Source of the DNA: Macrothele yani | Taxonomy: Eukaryota; Arthropoda; Arachnida; Araneae; Macrothelidae | Reading direction: 5' to 3' | Length of the DNA: 64,000 bases | Assembly: GCA_039090855.1 (NCBI GenBank) | Contig: CM077006.1 | Coordinates: 51,469,336 to 51,533,335, forward strand | Program-made: the position numbers and the translations under genes | The notes under the pieces: model-generated | Told to the model about the DNA's origin: nothing | Database searches by the model: none | What the model saw: the letters and a program-made list of their open reading frames with translations, nothing else | Shown here: positions 32,331 to 42,327 of the stretch, piece after piece | Numbering within the stretch: position 1 is the first letter of the stretch | Layout of the letters: each line of letters starts with the position of its first letter

Positions 32331-33552
32331 ACAAAAGTCACCAGACGCCTAAAAGAGAAACATAATATAGCATTCATTGACAAACATTATTACGGTGTTG
32401 GTCCACCTTTGGCCACAATGCATGCACTGACCCTTCCAGACATTCTTTCGACAAGGTTTTGGAACACAGCGATAGGTACGCGCTTCCATTCCGTACATAG
32501 TGCTGCCGCTAACTGTTGCTCAGGAGTAGGCCTTGGTTCCAAACTTCTTATGTGGGGCTCTAATACAACCCATAGGTGCTCTATGGGATTAAGATCAGGG
32601 CTCTGTGCTGGCCAGTCCACACACGATACGGAATTATCGTCAAACCAAGCCGTAACAGTCCTTGCTTTATGGCTCGGTGCATTATCCTGCTGGTACCAAC
32701 AAGGCTCAGTTCCATAGTATTGCCACAGAGTTGGTAGGGCATAATTGTCCAGAATATTGAGGTTGACGTGTTGGTGAACAGGTTTGTCCATGATAACCAA
32801 TGGGTCGTGACCATACCACAAAAACACCCCCACACGAGTACACTGCCAGCTCTAAACTTGACCGTAGGAACAGTACACTGCGGTAAATGGCGTTCCCCAG
32901 GATGCCGCCATACCCACACACGGCCATCAGACTGATGGATAGTGTATATGGATTCATCAGTCCATAGGACCGGTTTCCATTGATCTACGGTCCACGATAA
33001 ATGTTCTTTACACCATGCTAAACGACGAGTATTATTCAGAGTGGAGATGAAAGGCTTATGAGCAGCCGCACGACCACGGTAACCCATGAAATGAAGTTCT
33101 CTTCGAATGGTACATGTACATACCGAGGTTCCATCATTTTTACTCACCTTTACACTGAGGTCTTGTACAGTACTCCGTCGATTAGCTGTAACGACTCTCC
33201 TGAGGCTTCGACGTCCTCTATCATTGATTTTCTTTGGTCTGTCGGTACGTTTTGCTACTTCAGGCACGCCATGTGTCCTCCACTTATTCAGTACATCCAA
33301 AACAGTTGACTTGGGTATGTTTAAATGCCTCTAGGTTTCTCTTATGGACAACCCACTAATATAACACCCAACCATCTTTCCTTCCTCAAAGTCAGTTGTC
33401 TACCGCCGTGACATTTTTACTCAAATTCACAATGCGATATGATTGCGGTCAGCTGTAGGATTGTTTTAATACCGTTTGCAGCTGTACCGCGCATCTTAAC
33501 AACGCATCGGATCCGTTCATTTGCTTTTGAAGAGGTGTCCGGTGACTTTTGT
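32331..33552 (-). mobile_element. Tc1-like element, family Z (unit 2)
   Basis: Same element as 28858-30079, same length, carried by the tandem duplication. Confidence 0.85.
32390..33414 (-). pseudogene. Tc1-like transposase, family Z (unit 2)
   Basis: Near-identical to the unit 1 gene and with the same two TAG codons and frameshift. A few amino acid differences (for example LNNTRRLAW against LNATRRLAW) give the amount of change since duplication. The catalytic motifs [17 protein letters not shown] and NPIEHLW are retained. Confidence 0.9.
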
Positions 33553-33761
33553 AAATATAGCGTATTTCACTGACCATTTTATTGACTTTTGAGACAAGTG
33601 CACTGTAAAAAATACGTGAGGTGAATTCACGGAAAATTTCTGAAAATAACGTGCAGCAAAGTTGCCGGTAATTTGTCACGTTGTGGGTAATTTGATACGA
33701 GCATATGAGGAAATCTAAATGCATCGAGACATTTCCTTGGGAGTTTCTTCTTCGGTCACTG

Positions 33762-33993
33762 TCTTTTCTTTTTTTTTTTGATTGGAGGTATAACTACCAC
33801 CGTGAGCAACTCAATGGGCTATAAGCAGTCGCCCGTCCCTAATTTAGGGTCACTGGTTCCAGGGAAGGGAGAGAGCCAGTGCCGTGAGACAAACACAATA
33901 CCCATGCCTCACTGGGATTTGAACCCGAACCTTGTTCGGACGAATGACCAGAGGCCATCGCTTAGACCACTGCGCCACCGGGGCGGCGTCTTT
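33762..33993 (-). repeat. SINE-B (unit 2)
   Basis: Duplicate of the unit 1 SINE-B with a slightly shorter T run. Confidence 0.9.
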
Positions 33994-34083
33994 TCTTTGG
34001 GTATTTGCATATTCTTGGAATGTGTGTGCCTGAGTTCTTTGTTGTAAAGTGAGATAAAAGAACACGTGTGATAAAGGAATTCG

Positions 34084-34390
34084 TCTCTTTGGCCTAGTAG
34101 GCAACGTTCGTGACTGCCACGGAAAGAACCTCAGGTTCGATCCCAGGCAGGTACGAACGCTCGATCCACTAAATATCCGCCGTGCGTCGGATGGGCACGT
34201 TAAGCCGTCGTACCCCGGGTACTGGCTCACCCGGTAATAAATAAGGGCATCTTCCTCCCCCTTTCTACTTCGCTTCCGAGTCACTTTCCTATCGGGCACT
34301 CTAGCCCAAATCTCCTAGCTTCCTATTTCTAAGGGTTGTTTAAGACCTGGGGTCAGACACTCCTTTCCTAAAATCCTCTGCATATGATCA
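34084..34390 (+). repeat. SINE-A (unit 2)
   Basis: Duplicate of the unit 1 SINE-A. Confidence 0.9.
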
Positions 34391-34595
34391 TTTGGTTAGA
34401 ATTCGTCTCTCTCTCTCTCTCTCTCTTCTACGACAGGCTGTTGCATTCCGCATTTTGTCGGAGGTTGTTGCTTCCGTCTTTTGTTCAGTTTCTGCTCGTT
34501 GCCTACATTGCCGACCTGATGTAGGTTATGCAGCTGTGGAAGCCTGTAGTTGATGGGAGGATGTTAAAAGTGGATCTTTCCAGTTGTCTACCTGC

Positions 34596-34975
34596 CGGTG
34601 AACGTCTGTGTAGCGGAGGGATGTCTATGCCGAGCCCTTGCAGATGATACGAACTATATATATCGTTTGTGTTGGTTGGACTTCGTCTACGGATAGTGCT
34701 GGACTATTGCTTTATGTTCAGGTGCTGCTTCTGTTACCCGCCGGTGAACGTATGTGCAAGCGGAGAGGTGTCTACGCTGGGCCACTGCTGATGATGCGAA
34801 CCACTGTGTGTGTTGGAGAGACTTCGTCGACGGCTTCTGCTAGACTATTGCCTTATGTTCCAGTTCTGATTCGACTTGCCGGTGCAGCGGAGGGGTGCAT
34901 GTGAACGCTAAGTTACCGACGAGGTTGATTTCGCCGACAACTTCTGCTGCACTATTGCTTCCTGTGTCAGTTTCG
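34596..34975 (+). repeat. Imperfect tandem repeat, about 145 bp (unit 2)
   Basis: Duplicate of 31120-31500. Confidence 0.75.
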
Positions 34976-35439
34976 TATATTTGTTGCCGAAGGGCGTTTA
35001 ACCCAAGGACTGGTATATTTACTCTAAGTTATGACCTCTTTGGATCTGGTAAATGCATTGACCTTTAAAGAAAATCTGTGATAATTTGGAATTAACTAAA
35101 TGAGTTTACATTAAACAACTTGAATTGTGTCGTTAAAATTTGTGCACTGTCGCTATTTACTTAACTTAAGAATGTCAACTCATTTAAGACAGTCCTTCCT
35201 GCAGGGGGGAGGGGGTAGCTATCTGCGGCAGGGCAAAGAGACAGTTGCAGGTTGGACCGTCGCAAAGTGTCTGTTTTCTTTAACTTCCGTATTTTCACAG
35301 ATTGATTTTCCGTAGTCAGTAACTCTGTTTAGTTCAAAAGAAGTCCGTTTCAAGTTTTTCCGTGTTTAGACAGAAGTTTTGCGTATTCGAAAACTTTAAT
35401 TTTTTAGCCCTTACGCCAGATAATCCTTTCGCGCTGGTA

Positions 35440-35510
35440 GTGGTTTCGAACCGAGGCTGATTGGGTCATAAGCCGCGCGTGTTAACCGCTGAGCCAGAAT
35501 GTCTTCGGAA
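35440..35510 (-). repeat. tRNA-like fragment
   Basis: The minus strand shows an A box-like TGGCTCAGCGGTTAACACG and a B box-like GGTTCGAAACC at about the right spacing. It is probably another SINE head; no body was recognised. It marks the right breakpoint of tandem duplication B. Confidence 0.5.
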
Positions 35511-35919
35511 TGGACCTCACGTTCAAGGTAAAACTTTTGCGCCACAATTCTTCATTAATGTGAGTGATTTAGCCATTTTATTTTCTGTTGGAGCATACTA
35601 TTTTTTTTTAATACGTTTGAATAATTTTATTTTTTCTGCATGAGGACTTATCACAAATTTCAACGTGATATTTCGAAGCAACACAATGCATTGAAACTTG
35701 AGATCTTTTTTTCTTTTAACTAAAATAAGTTTCAGTCATCTTTATGAAAAGGTTAAATGTACTGTTTTAGAGTATTATTTCACAAAACTTCTAAATATAA
35801 AATTTACTCTTGATAGCTATATTGACTTAAGGACTCTACAGACTGATACATAGACATCGTACAATCACCTGTACAGCAATTTAAATACCCGGTTTCTGAT
35901 GGTAACACAATATACAAAG
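35511..35919. other. AT-rich, no feature
   Basis: No gene or repeat recognised. Confidence 0.5.
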
Positions 35920-36003
35920 GTTGTCCCAAAACAACTAAGAATGTTTTTATACAAAAAAAAAAAAAAAAAAAAAAAATAAATAAATAAATAAAAAATGCAT
36001 ACC

Positions 36004-36086
36004 TTAATTATCAAGGAGGTGGTCATCTTTTTCGAAATACTGTCCATTGCATCGAATACAGGTGTCCCAACGTTCGTTTCCCTTTT
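36004..36086 (-). pseudogene. Mariner transposase, C-terminal tail
   Basis: The minus strand reads RWDTCIRCNGQYFEKD, the end of mariner transposases (compare RWxKCIxxxGxYFE), followed by a stop at 36004-36006. It is the last exonless piece of the broken gene. Confidence 0.8.
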
Positions 36087-36689
36087 CTACGCTTTCCAAC
36101 CGAAGGATGAAGAAGCGTATATGAAGCGTATATATCCAGCTTTGTCCTTATGTCTGTTCGTCAGCACGATAACTCGCATAAAAATGGTTCAATTTCGATG
36201 AAATTTTAGTATGAGGTGGGGTACCAACTGGGAATGAACCCTATTGAAAATGGGCGAAATGGGATCAAAGGTCACGACATAGGAGCGGGATCCATTCCAT
36301 CGCCCTTAAGCGTCATAACTTGCGTAAAAATGGTTCGATTTCGACGAAATTTTAGTACGTGGTAGGGGACCACCTGGGGACGAATCCTATTGAAAATGGA
36401 CGAAATGGGGTCAAAGGTCAGGACATAGGAGCGGGATCCATTCCATCGTCCGTATGCGTCATAACTTGACTAAAAATGTTTCTATTGCTACAAAACTTTA
36501 GTATGTTATTCCGGAGGTATACCGAACCAATTCTGTTGAATATCATTAAAATGGATTCAAAGGTCAGGACACAGGAGCGAGATTTATTCCACAGATATTA
36601 TCCTCATAACTTGAGTAATGATTTTCTGGAATGTTGGAAAGCGTATCATAATCAATGCATTGCATGATTATACTAACTTGTTTAATGTC
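36087..36689. repeat. Repeat T, three units of about 147 bp (copy 1)
   Basis: Inserted in the mariner C-terminus. Units near 36162, 36309 and 36456 share CGTAAAAATGGTTCGATTTCG, GAAATTTTAGTA, GGGTCAAAGGTCAGGACATA and GCGGGATCCATTCC. The edges carry ACGCTTTCCAAC and its inverse GTTGGAAAGCGT. A second copy is at 39425-39835 and shares the right-hand sequence AATCAATGCATTGCATGATT. Confidence 0.75.
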
Positions 36690-37037
36690 TCCTGGAATTC
36701 TTATTTAGAAATGCTGTTGAAGAAGCCTTGCGCAGCTGTAATAAGTTATTGATCAGTCTCAAATTGTAGTCCCCGTAATGTCTTATTTAAAATGGGGAAC
36801 AAACAGAAGTCACATAGTGATAAGTCTGAACCGTATGCAGGTTGGGGCAATAACTTAATATTTATTTTATCCGAATAAGAAACGACAGAATTGGCTATGC
36901 GCGGCCTTGCATCAGGCAAGTTGAACAAACTCGTTTCACGCCCAAATGCTCGGTTAAAAAATTAATGATTTTGAAATTTGAACCATAGCTTCGATATCTT
37001 TCATTGATAGGTGTATTTCTTCCCGTATATCAACACA
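36690..37037 (-). pseudogene. Mariner transposase, middle part
   Basis: The minus strand shows DIREEIHLSMKDIEAMVQIS and EHLGVKRVC (second HTH region), then, in another frame, LLPQPAYGSDLSLCDFCLFP, the block with the third aspartate of the mariner DD34D triad, and FNSISKxEFQETLNKLV near the C-terminus. The stretch between (first and second aspartates) is largely deleted or too decayed to see. Confidence 0.8.
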
Positions 37038-37169
37038 TAGACTGATGAGACATTCCATTATGACCACCCCCAATCTAGAGAAATGAACGCTCCTGGAGGC
37101 CGAACGTTGGCACAGGTGAAGTTCACAGAGCAGTATATATACAACCCGAGGACCAGCTTTCGGTTAATT

Positions 37170-37498
37170 GGGCCGCGGGTGGCCTAGTGGTCAACGTTCG
37201 CGACTGCCACGGAGAAGACCTCAGGTTAGATCCCAGGCAGGTAGGAACGCTCGAACCACTAAATATTCGCCGTGCATCGGATGGGCACGTTTAAGCCGTC
37301 AGACCCCGGATACTGCCCCCCCCGGTAATAAATAAGGGCGTCTTCCTCCCTCTTTCTACCTCACTTTCGTGCCACTTTCCTATCTGGCACTAGCCCAAAT
37401 CTCCTAGCTTCCTATTTCTAAGGGTTGTTAAGACCTACTTCTAAGGGTTATTTAAGACCTCCTTCCCTAAAATCCTCTACATATGATCTGATCTGCTT
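37170..37498 (+). repeat. SINE-A inside Tc1 family W
   Basis: A box GGTGGCCTAGTGG; the B box is mutated (GGTTAGATCCC). The body has a partial internal repeat of the AAGGGTTGTTTAAGACC phrase near its end. Confidence 0.9.
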
Positions 37499-37525
37499 TC
37501 GGTTAGTATAGTGTTCGGAGTCAGA

Positions 37526-38436
37526 ATGGGAAAAGCTGCTGTTTTATCGGAGTTTGATAAAGGACCAGTTGTGATGGCACGGCGCGGGGGTTGTTCACGT
37601 GCCGCTGTAATGAGTACGTGTCAAAAACGATGTACAGATGGCCAAAGGACGTAACGTCGTCCGCAGCTCATTGATGCCACAGGGGAGCGGAGACTATCAC
37701 GCATTGTTCACAGCAACCGCAGGGCCGCAGTGCAACAAATCCTCCGCAGCTACAACAGTGCTGATCAGGGCAATGTGTCACAACACACAGTTCATCGCAG
37801 CCTTCTGCGCATGGGCCTGCGCAGCCGAAGACCCAGCCGGTCCTCACTGCACGTCATATGGGCCCAAGATCATCGAGATTGTACCGTGGGTGATTGAAAG
37901 TGGTCTGATCTGACGAATCTAGAATCCTGGTGCATCACGTAGACGGCCGAGCGCGGATACGCCGATTACCAACGGAGGCTATGGCACCTGGATGCTCTGT
38001 TGGGCGGAAACAGGCCGGCGGCGGAGGCGGTGTTATGCTGGGGGCGATGTTTTCTTCGGACTTTAGGTCCCATTATCCCAATAGCACAATCCCCGACAAC
38101 TGTCAGGTATCTGAACATCGTTGCGGACCAAGTTCACCCATTCATGGCCATTACCAATAGGATAATGCGCCATGCCGCACTGCCAAAATTGTCAAGGAGT
38201 TGTTCGAGAAACAAGCTGCTGACTTTCTGTTAATGCCCTGGCCTCCAAATTCATACCTGACATGAACCCAATCGAACATTTGAGGTTCGACTTGAAAAAG
38301 CGGGTTCGCACTAATTCATCCACCCCCCGAAATGTACGGGAACCGGAGGACCTACTGTTGACATTATGGTACCGGATACCTATCGCCACCTCGCCGAGTG
38401 GCCGCTGTTATGCGGGCTAAAAGGGGCCCTACAGCT
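37526..38436 (+). pseudogene. Tc1-like transposase, family W
   Basis: ATG 37526 (MGKAAVLSEFDKG). Fragments in several frames: RLSRIVHSNRRAAVQQILRS, SQHTVHRSLLRMGLRSRRPS, then a decayed catalytic region (DQVHPFMAITN, in which the second aspartate block is recognisable only by position, and NPIEHLRFDLKKRV with the glutamate) and RRVAAVMRAKRG. Many stops and frameshifts. Confidence 0.8.
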
Positions 38437-38493
38437 TATCAGGTAGGTGGTCATAATGTAATGGCTCATCGCTGTATTGTATTGGTGGTTATA

Positions 38494-38662
38494 AGGACCT
38501 GCTGTTGACATTATGGTACCAGATACCCCAGGATACCTATTGCCACCTCATCGAATCGATGCCTCGCCGAGTGGCCGCTGTTTTGCGGGCTAAAGGGGTC
38601 CTACAGCTTATCAGGTAGGTGGTTATAATGTAATGGCTCATGATGTATTGTATTGATGGTTA
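38494..38662 (+). repeat. Tandem duplicate of the Tc1 family W 3' end
   Basis: Repeats 38347-38492 directly, but keeps about 20 bp (CATCGAATCGATGC and neighbours) that the first copy lost. The extra piece therefore restores part of the ESMPRRVAAV C-terminus that is deleted in the main element. Confidence 0.85.
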
Positions 38663-38828
38663 TCTCTGAAACACTCGTTGAAGGTCTTCCAGCATGGGGG
38701 ATTAAAGCCGCCGACTCACGACCATCCATAAATTCTTTATGCCATGTGTAAATTGTCGATTTTCCTATATATTCATCTTTATAAGCCGCTTGCATAAGGT
38801 AGAAAGTCTCTCCGACAGCAAAATTTAA
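38645..38828 (-). pseudogene. Mariner transposase, N-terminal HTH part
   Basis: The minus strand reads ETFYLMQAAYKDEYIGKSTI then YTWHKEFMDGRES and GRPSTSVSE, the mariner N-terminal HTH and the GRPSTS linker. It is open for 64 codons. It belongs with the pieces at 36690 and 36004. Confidence 0.85.
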
Positions 38829-38865
38829 TGGCTCACGGTGATTGTTAAACCTCCAATAAAAAAGA
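38829..38865 (+). repeat. SINE-B 3' end fragment
   Basis: Contains CTCACGGTGATTGTTAAACC and an A tail, the SINE-B 3' end in the plus direction. Confidence 0.6.
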
Positions 38866-38958
38866 AATGCACGAAAGGAAAAGGTTGAACTACATGCATA
38901 CTACCATTGATGTAAGTTTTAATCACGGATTATGTAAAACTGGTTTCTATTACGTTTG

Positions 38959-39105
38959 GTTTGAGGGTTTAACGACCACAGTGAGCAGCTCGATGGGCTA
39001 CAAGCTTTCTCCAGTCCCTAATTTAAGGTCACTCGTTCCAGGAAAGGGGGACAGCCCTTTCCTGGAATCAGAAGCCATCGCTTAGACCACTGCGTCACCC
39101 GGGGA
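38959..39105 (-). repeat. SINE-B, internally deleted
   Basis: The 3' body (GTTTAACGACCACAGTGAGC) and the A box end are kept, but the B box segment is missing. Confidence 0.8.
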
Positions 39106-39169
39106 GGGCCGTTTTACTTCAGTCTGCTTATCACTGATATTTTGTTCACATGTGCAATTTTTTGTTTGT

Positions 39170-39372
39170 TTGAAGGTTTAACGACCACCGTGAGCAACTC
39201 AATGAACTATAAACAGTCACCCGTCCCTAATTTGGGGCCGCTTGTTACAGGGAAGGGAGAGAGCCAGAGCCGTAAGACAAACAGAACATCCATGCCTCGC
39301 CGGAATTCCAACCCGGACCCCTTTCCTTTCAGACGAATGATCACTAGCCATCGCTTAGACCACTGTCCCGGC
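39170..39372 (-). repeat. SINE-B
   Basis: Nearly full length; the B box is mutated (the plus strand reads GGAATTCCAACCC where others have GGATTCGAACCC). The 3' end is at the left. Confidence 0.85.
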
Positions 39373-39424
39373 CATTTTCCTTCAATCTGCTTTTCACTGA
39401 TATTTTGTTTATATATAAATGTGC

Positions 39425-39835
39425 AATTTTTTACGCATTCCAACCGTAGGTTGAAGAAGCGTATATGTTCCAGCTTTGTCTGTCTGTCCGTCAGCACGAT
39501 AACTCGCGTAAAAATGGTTCGATTTCGATGAAATTTTAGTATGTGGTAGGGAACAACCCCTATTGAAAATGGGATCAAAGGTCAGGATATAGGAACGGGA
39601 TCCATTCCAACGCCTTATGCGTCATAACTTACGTAAAAATGCTTCGATTGCGACAAAACTTTATCATGTTATTCCGGAGGTATACTGAACCAATTCTGCT
39701 TAATATAATCGAAATGGGGTCAAAGGTCAGGACACAGGAGCGAGATTTATTCCACAGCCATTATCGTCATAACTTGAGTAATGACTTCTGGTATGTTGGA
39801 AAGCGTATCATAATCAATGCATTGCATGATTTTCC
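39425..39835. repeat. Repeat T, copy 2
   Basis: Same family as 36087-36689, with edges ACGCATTCCAACC and GTTGGAAAGCGT but about two units only. It contains GCGTAAAAATGGTTCGATTTC and GGGTCAAAGGTCAGGACACA. Confidence 0.75.
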
Positions 39836-39844
39836 AAACTTGTT

Positions 39845-39998
39845 TTTTTTATTGAAGGTTTAACGGCCACCGTGAGCAACTCGAGGGCAACTGGTTCCAG
39901 GTAAGATACAGAGCCACTACCGTAAGACAAACACAACATCCATGCCACACCGAGATTCGAACCTGGACCCTTCTCGGAGGAATAGTCATGGACCAGCG
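39845..39998 (-). repeat. SINE-B, truncated
   Basis: Shortened copy lacking part of the body and the A box side; B box present (GATTCGAACC on the plus strand). The next SINE-B is inserted at or near its 5' end. Confidence 0.8.
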
Positions 39999-39999
39999 C

Positions 40000-40214
40000 T
40001 TTTTTTTTATTGAAGGTTTAACGACCACCATGAGCCACTCAGTGGGCGAGTCGCCCGTCCCTAAATTAGGGCCACTGGTTCCAGGGAAAGGAGAGAACCA
40101 TGGCCGTCCGTAAGACAAAACACAACATCCATGCCTCACGGGATTCGAACCCGGAGCCTTCTCAGACGAATGATCATAAGCCATCGCTTAGTCCACTGCG
40201 CTACCGGAGTGGCA
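40000..40214 (-). repeat. SINE-B
   Basis: Full-length minus-strand copy with A box (CCACTGCGCTACCGG in plus reading) and B box GGGATTCGAACCC. The 5' end is followed by AGCAAAATTT. Confidence 0.9.
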
Positions 40215-40289
40215 GCAAAATTTCACTTATGATTTCATAATAATTTTATTAGGCTTGCTCCTGTTCATTAGGTTGGGTAAATTTTTTTT

Positions 40290-40830
40290 TCTGTTCTTTG
40301 ATTCTAATAGCAATAAAAGGGTGTTAAATGATGTCTTAAAATCACATATGAAATTTTGTAGCAGTTGCATATCATCTTCTGCACCCGGATTGACCTTGAA
40401 ATTTCATGAAATTGAGAAAAATCGTTTATTGGTCACTAACGCATGGGAATTTCTTTCTTTTTTTTGTCCAATATCGGTTTGTAATAGTGATAAAAGTTTG
40501 CTAAGTGATGTCTTAAAATCCTGTATAAAATTTTGTAAGCCGTCCCCGGTGGCGCAGTGGTCTAAGCGATGGCCTCTGATCATTCGTCCGTAAGGTGTCC
40601 GGGTTCGAATCCCGTGAGGCATGGATGTTGTGCTCGTCTTACGGCACTGGTTCTCTCCCTTCCGTGGAACTAGTGACCCTAAATTAAGGACGGGCGACTG
40701 CTTATAGCCCATTGAGTTGCTTACGGTGGTCGTTAAACCTCCAATCAAAAAAAAAAAAAAAAAAAAAAAAAAATGTAACAATCGCATGTCATCTGCCTTT
40801 GGACTGACCTTGAAATACAGAATTGGGTCA
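40290..40830 (+). repeat. Repeat D, two tandem copies, one split by SINE-B
   Basis: Phrases TAATAGYRATAAAAGKGTGYTAA, GATGTCTTAAAATC, GCATRTCATCTKC and GACCTTGAAAT occur at about 40300-40420 and again at 40480-40830. The second is interrupted by the SINE-B at 40539-40773, which is flanked by TGTAA on each side. An inverted copy is at 42090-42262. Nature unknown. Confidence 0.65.
40539..40773 (+). repeat. SINE-B with long A tail
   Basis: The cleanest copy: A box GGTGGCGCAGTGGTCTAAGC, B box GGGTTCGAATCCC, complete body, CGTTAAACCTCCAATC and an A run of about 27. Confidence 0.95.
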
Positions 40831-40954
40831 TAACGGCGTGTGCCAAATATTGTTACATTTCCGAGAAATGAAGCAGTCCAATTTATTCAAAAAATAAATA
40901 AATTGGTTATTGACAGGAACAATCTTTAAAACAAAAGATTAAAACTAAAATAAT

Positions 40955-40982
40955 TCACCCCCCCCACACACACACACACAAG
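40955..40982. repeat. Poly-C and CA microsatellite
   Basis: Poly-C followed by CA dinucleotides. Confidence 0.9.
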
Positions 40983-41146
40983 AACAAAGTCTCCAATGAC
41001 CGACCACAAGCTAAAATAAAATGACATCACGCAAATGATAAAAAAAACAAAAAAACAAAAAATGTTCGTAAATTGAGTGTCTTCTCGTGCCTCCGGAGTG
41101 CGTGTGTACTACTGCGCAGCACATATTAACCTTGATGCATCAACTT

Positions 41147-41728
41147 ACTCATCATCATCATTCATTTTCAATCCACTGCTGGACGAAGGTCTCTCCAAGC
41201 CTCTTCCATAACGGTCGGTCTCGTGCCAGTCTGCTCCATGTTACTCCCGCATACTTTCGAATTTCATCCACCCATCTTTCATGTGGTCTTCTTCTGGGTA
41301 CTTTCCTGTCCCTCGGAATCCAATCTAAAATTTCGACTGTCCATCGATGGTCTGTCCTTCTGGCAGTATGTCCAGCCCATTGCCATTTCAGGGATTTTAC
41401 TATGATCATGATGTCTTCCACTCTTGTCATTTTTCTGATCCACGAGTTCCTCTTCTTATCTCTCCTGGTTACACCAATCACGCTCTCTCCATGCTTCTTT
41501 GAGTTGTCTGCAACCTTCGTATGTCTGTCTCTTTTGGTAAAGGTCCACGTCTCTGCACCATACGTAAGCACTGGAAGGATGCATTGATCAAATACTTTTC
41601 TTTTAAGACATAATGGCACATTGCTCTTGAAAATTATGCTGTTTCTTCCAAAAGCTCGCCAGGCAAGTTTTACACGCCAATTAATTTCTTCATCAATGTG
41701 ACAATCACTTGATATCTGCTGTCCAAGT
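41147..41728 (-). pseudogene. RTE-type LINE ORF2 C-terminal fragment
   Basis: The frame 41158-41619 (153 codons, open further upstream to about 41728 without ATG) reads VFDQCILPVLTYGAETWTF, RKMTRVEDIMI, QWAGHTARRTDHRWTVEIL, GETFVQQWIENE. This is the region after the reverse transcriptase domain in RTE-clade elements. Part of it is frameshifted and restored (RDRHTKVADNSKKHGESVIG against RDIQRLQTTQRSMERCMLG at 60640). A CATCATCAT tail lies at the left. Confidence 0.85.
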
Positions 41729-41754
41729 TAAACGTACGCATCTGTTATCTCAAG

Positions 41755-42030
41755 CTTACTATGACCTCATTAATTGGCAGCAAAATGTAACTGAAACTCC
41801 AATACTGAAGAATGTATTTGATGAAGTTCTTCAATCATTTGTCGCACAAGGAGGGGAAGGTGAATTGCCTCTCCTCTTCAACGTCTGCCATATCATACTC
41901 AACCAGTTGAGAGAGCTGTAAAGACTGTGACAGACGCCTCCAGTACTTTATGTACAAAATCCGAAAGAGAAGGCAAAGGTAGAGTCGCACAAAGTAATGC
42001 CGAAATTTGACAGAAGGATTTTGCTGCTAA
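41755..42030 (+). pseudogene. Unidentified protein fragment
   Basis: One frame gives YDLINWQQNVTETPILKNVF; after frame changes it gives QPVERAVKTVTDASSTLCTK. The spacing and the VERAVKTVTDAS phrase look like real decayed coding sequence, but I cannot name the family. It lies immediately downstream of the RTE fragment. Confidence 0.35.
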
Positions 42031-42089
42031 TTAAATATAACATGTTGAGAGTATTTTATGCCTTATTGCATTATTAGTGCATTTCAATA

Positions 42090-42262
42090 GTTTTTGTAAC
42101 TCTCTTTTAGGCTTTAACAATAGACGATGTTTCTCAATTTTAGAAAATTTCAAGGTCAATCCGGAGGCAGATGATATGCAATTGTTACAAAATTTTATGC
42201 GTGATTTTAAGACTTCATTTAGCACCCTTTTATCATTATTACAAACCGATATTGGACAAGAA
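42090..42262 (-). repeat. Repeat D, inverted copy
   Basis: Reverse complement match to 40300-40420 and 40480-40830. Confidence 0.65.
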
Positions 42263-42327
42263 ATTTTTTCCATTCATTCGTGACCCCTCTCCCCTACTGT
42301 CTATCCATCAAAATTAGCACACCTATA

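Larger units (their letters stand above)
31985..35456. repeat. Tandem duplication B, unit 2
   Basis: Follows unit 1 without a spacer; the join reads GATTGACCCCAGTGTCCCC. The right end runs on into a minus-strand tRNA-like sequence (35440-35510) that unit 1 lacks, so the right breakpoint falls inside that sequence. Small differences: a few substitutions, a TTCTT deletion near 35060, and extra bases near 35265. Confidence 0.95.
37040..38474 (+). mobile_element. Tc1-like element, family W, with SINE-A inside
   Basis: The left end GACTGATGAGACATTCCATT and the right end match as inverted repeats (GATGAGxCATTxCATTATGACC), flanked by TA at 37038-37039 and 38475-38476. 1435 bp including a SINE-A insertion at 37170-37498. 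Inserted in the mariner HTH region. Confidence 0.85.
35920..40260 (-). mobile_element. Mariner remnant broken by nested insertions
   Basis: Read on the minus strand from right to left, pieces of one mariner transposase occur in order: a short N-terminal piece at about 40215-40240, the HTH region at 38645-38828, the middle and catalytic end at 36690-37037, and the C-terminus at 36004-36086. Between them lie a SINE-B cluster with a second repeat (38829-40214), a Tc1 element (37040-38474, with a 3' duplication to 38662) and a 600 bp repeat (36087-36689). AGCAAAATTT is present at both edges of the SINE cluster (about 38818 and 40213), as expected for a target duplication. Confidence 0.75.

Noticed and set aside
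36087..36689. CRISPR-like array, because of regular repeats
   Set aside because: Units are about 147 bp with no short identical repeats separated by unique spacers, and the setting is an animal genome.
40539..40620. Candidate functional tRNA gene with good A and B boxes
   Set aside because: It is the head of a SINE-B copy with the full SINE body and A tail; no proper acceptor stem closes after the T arm.
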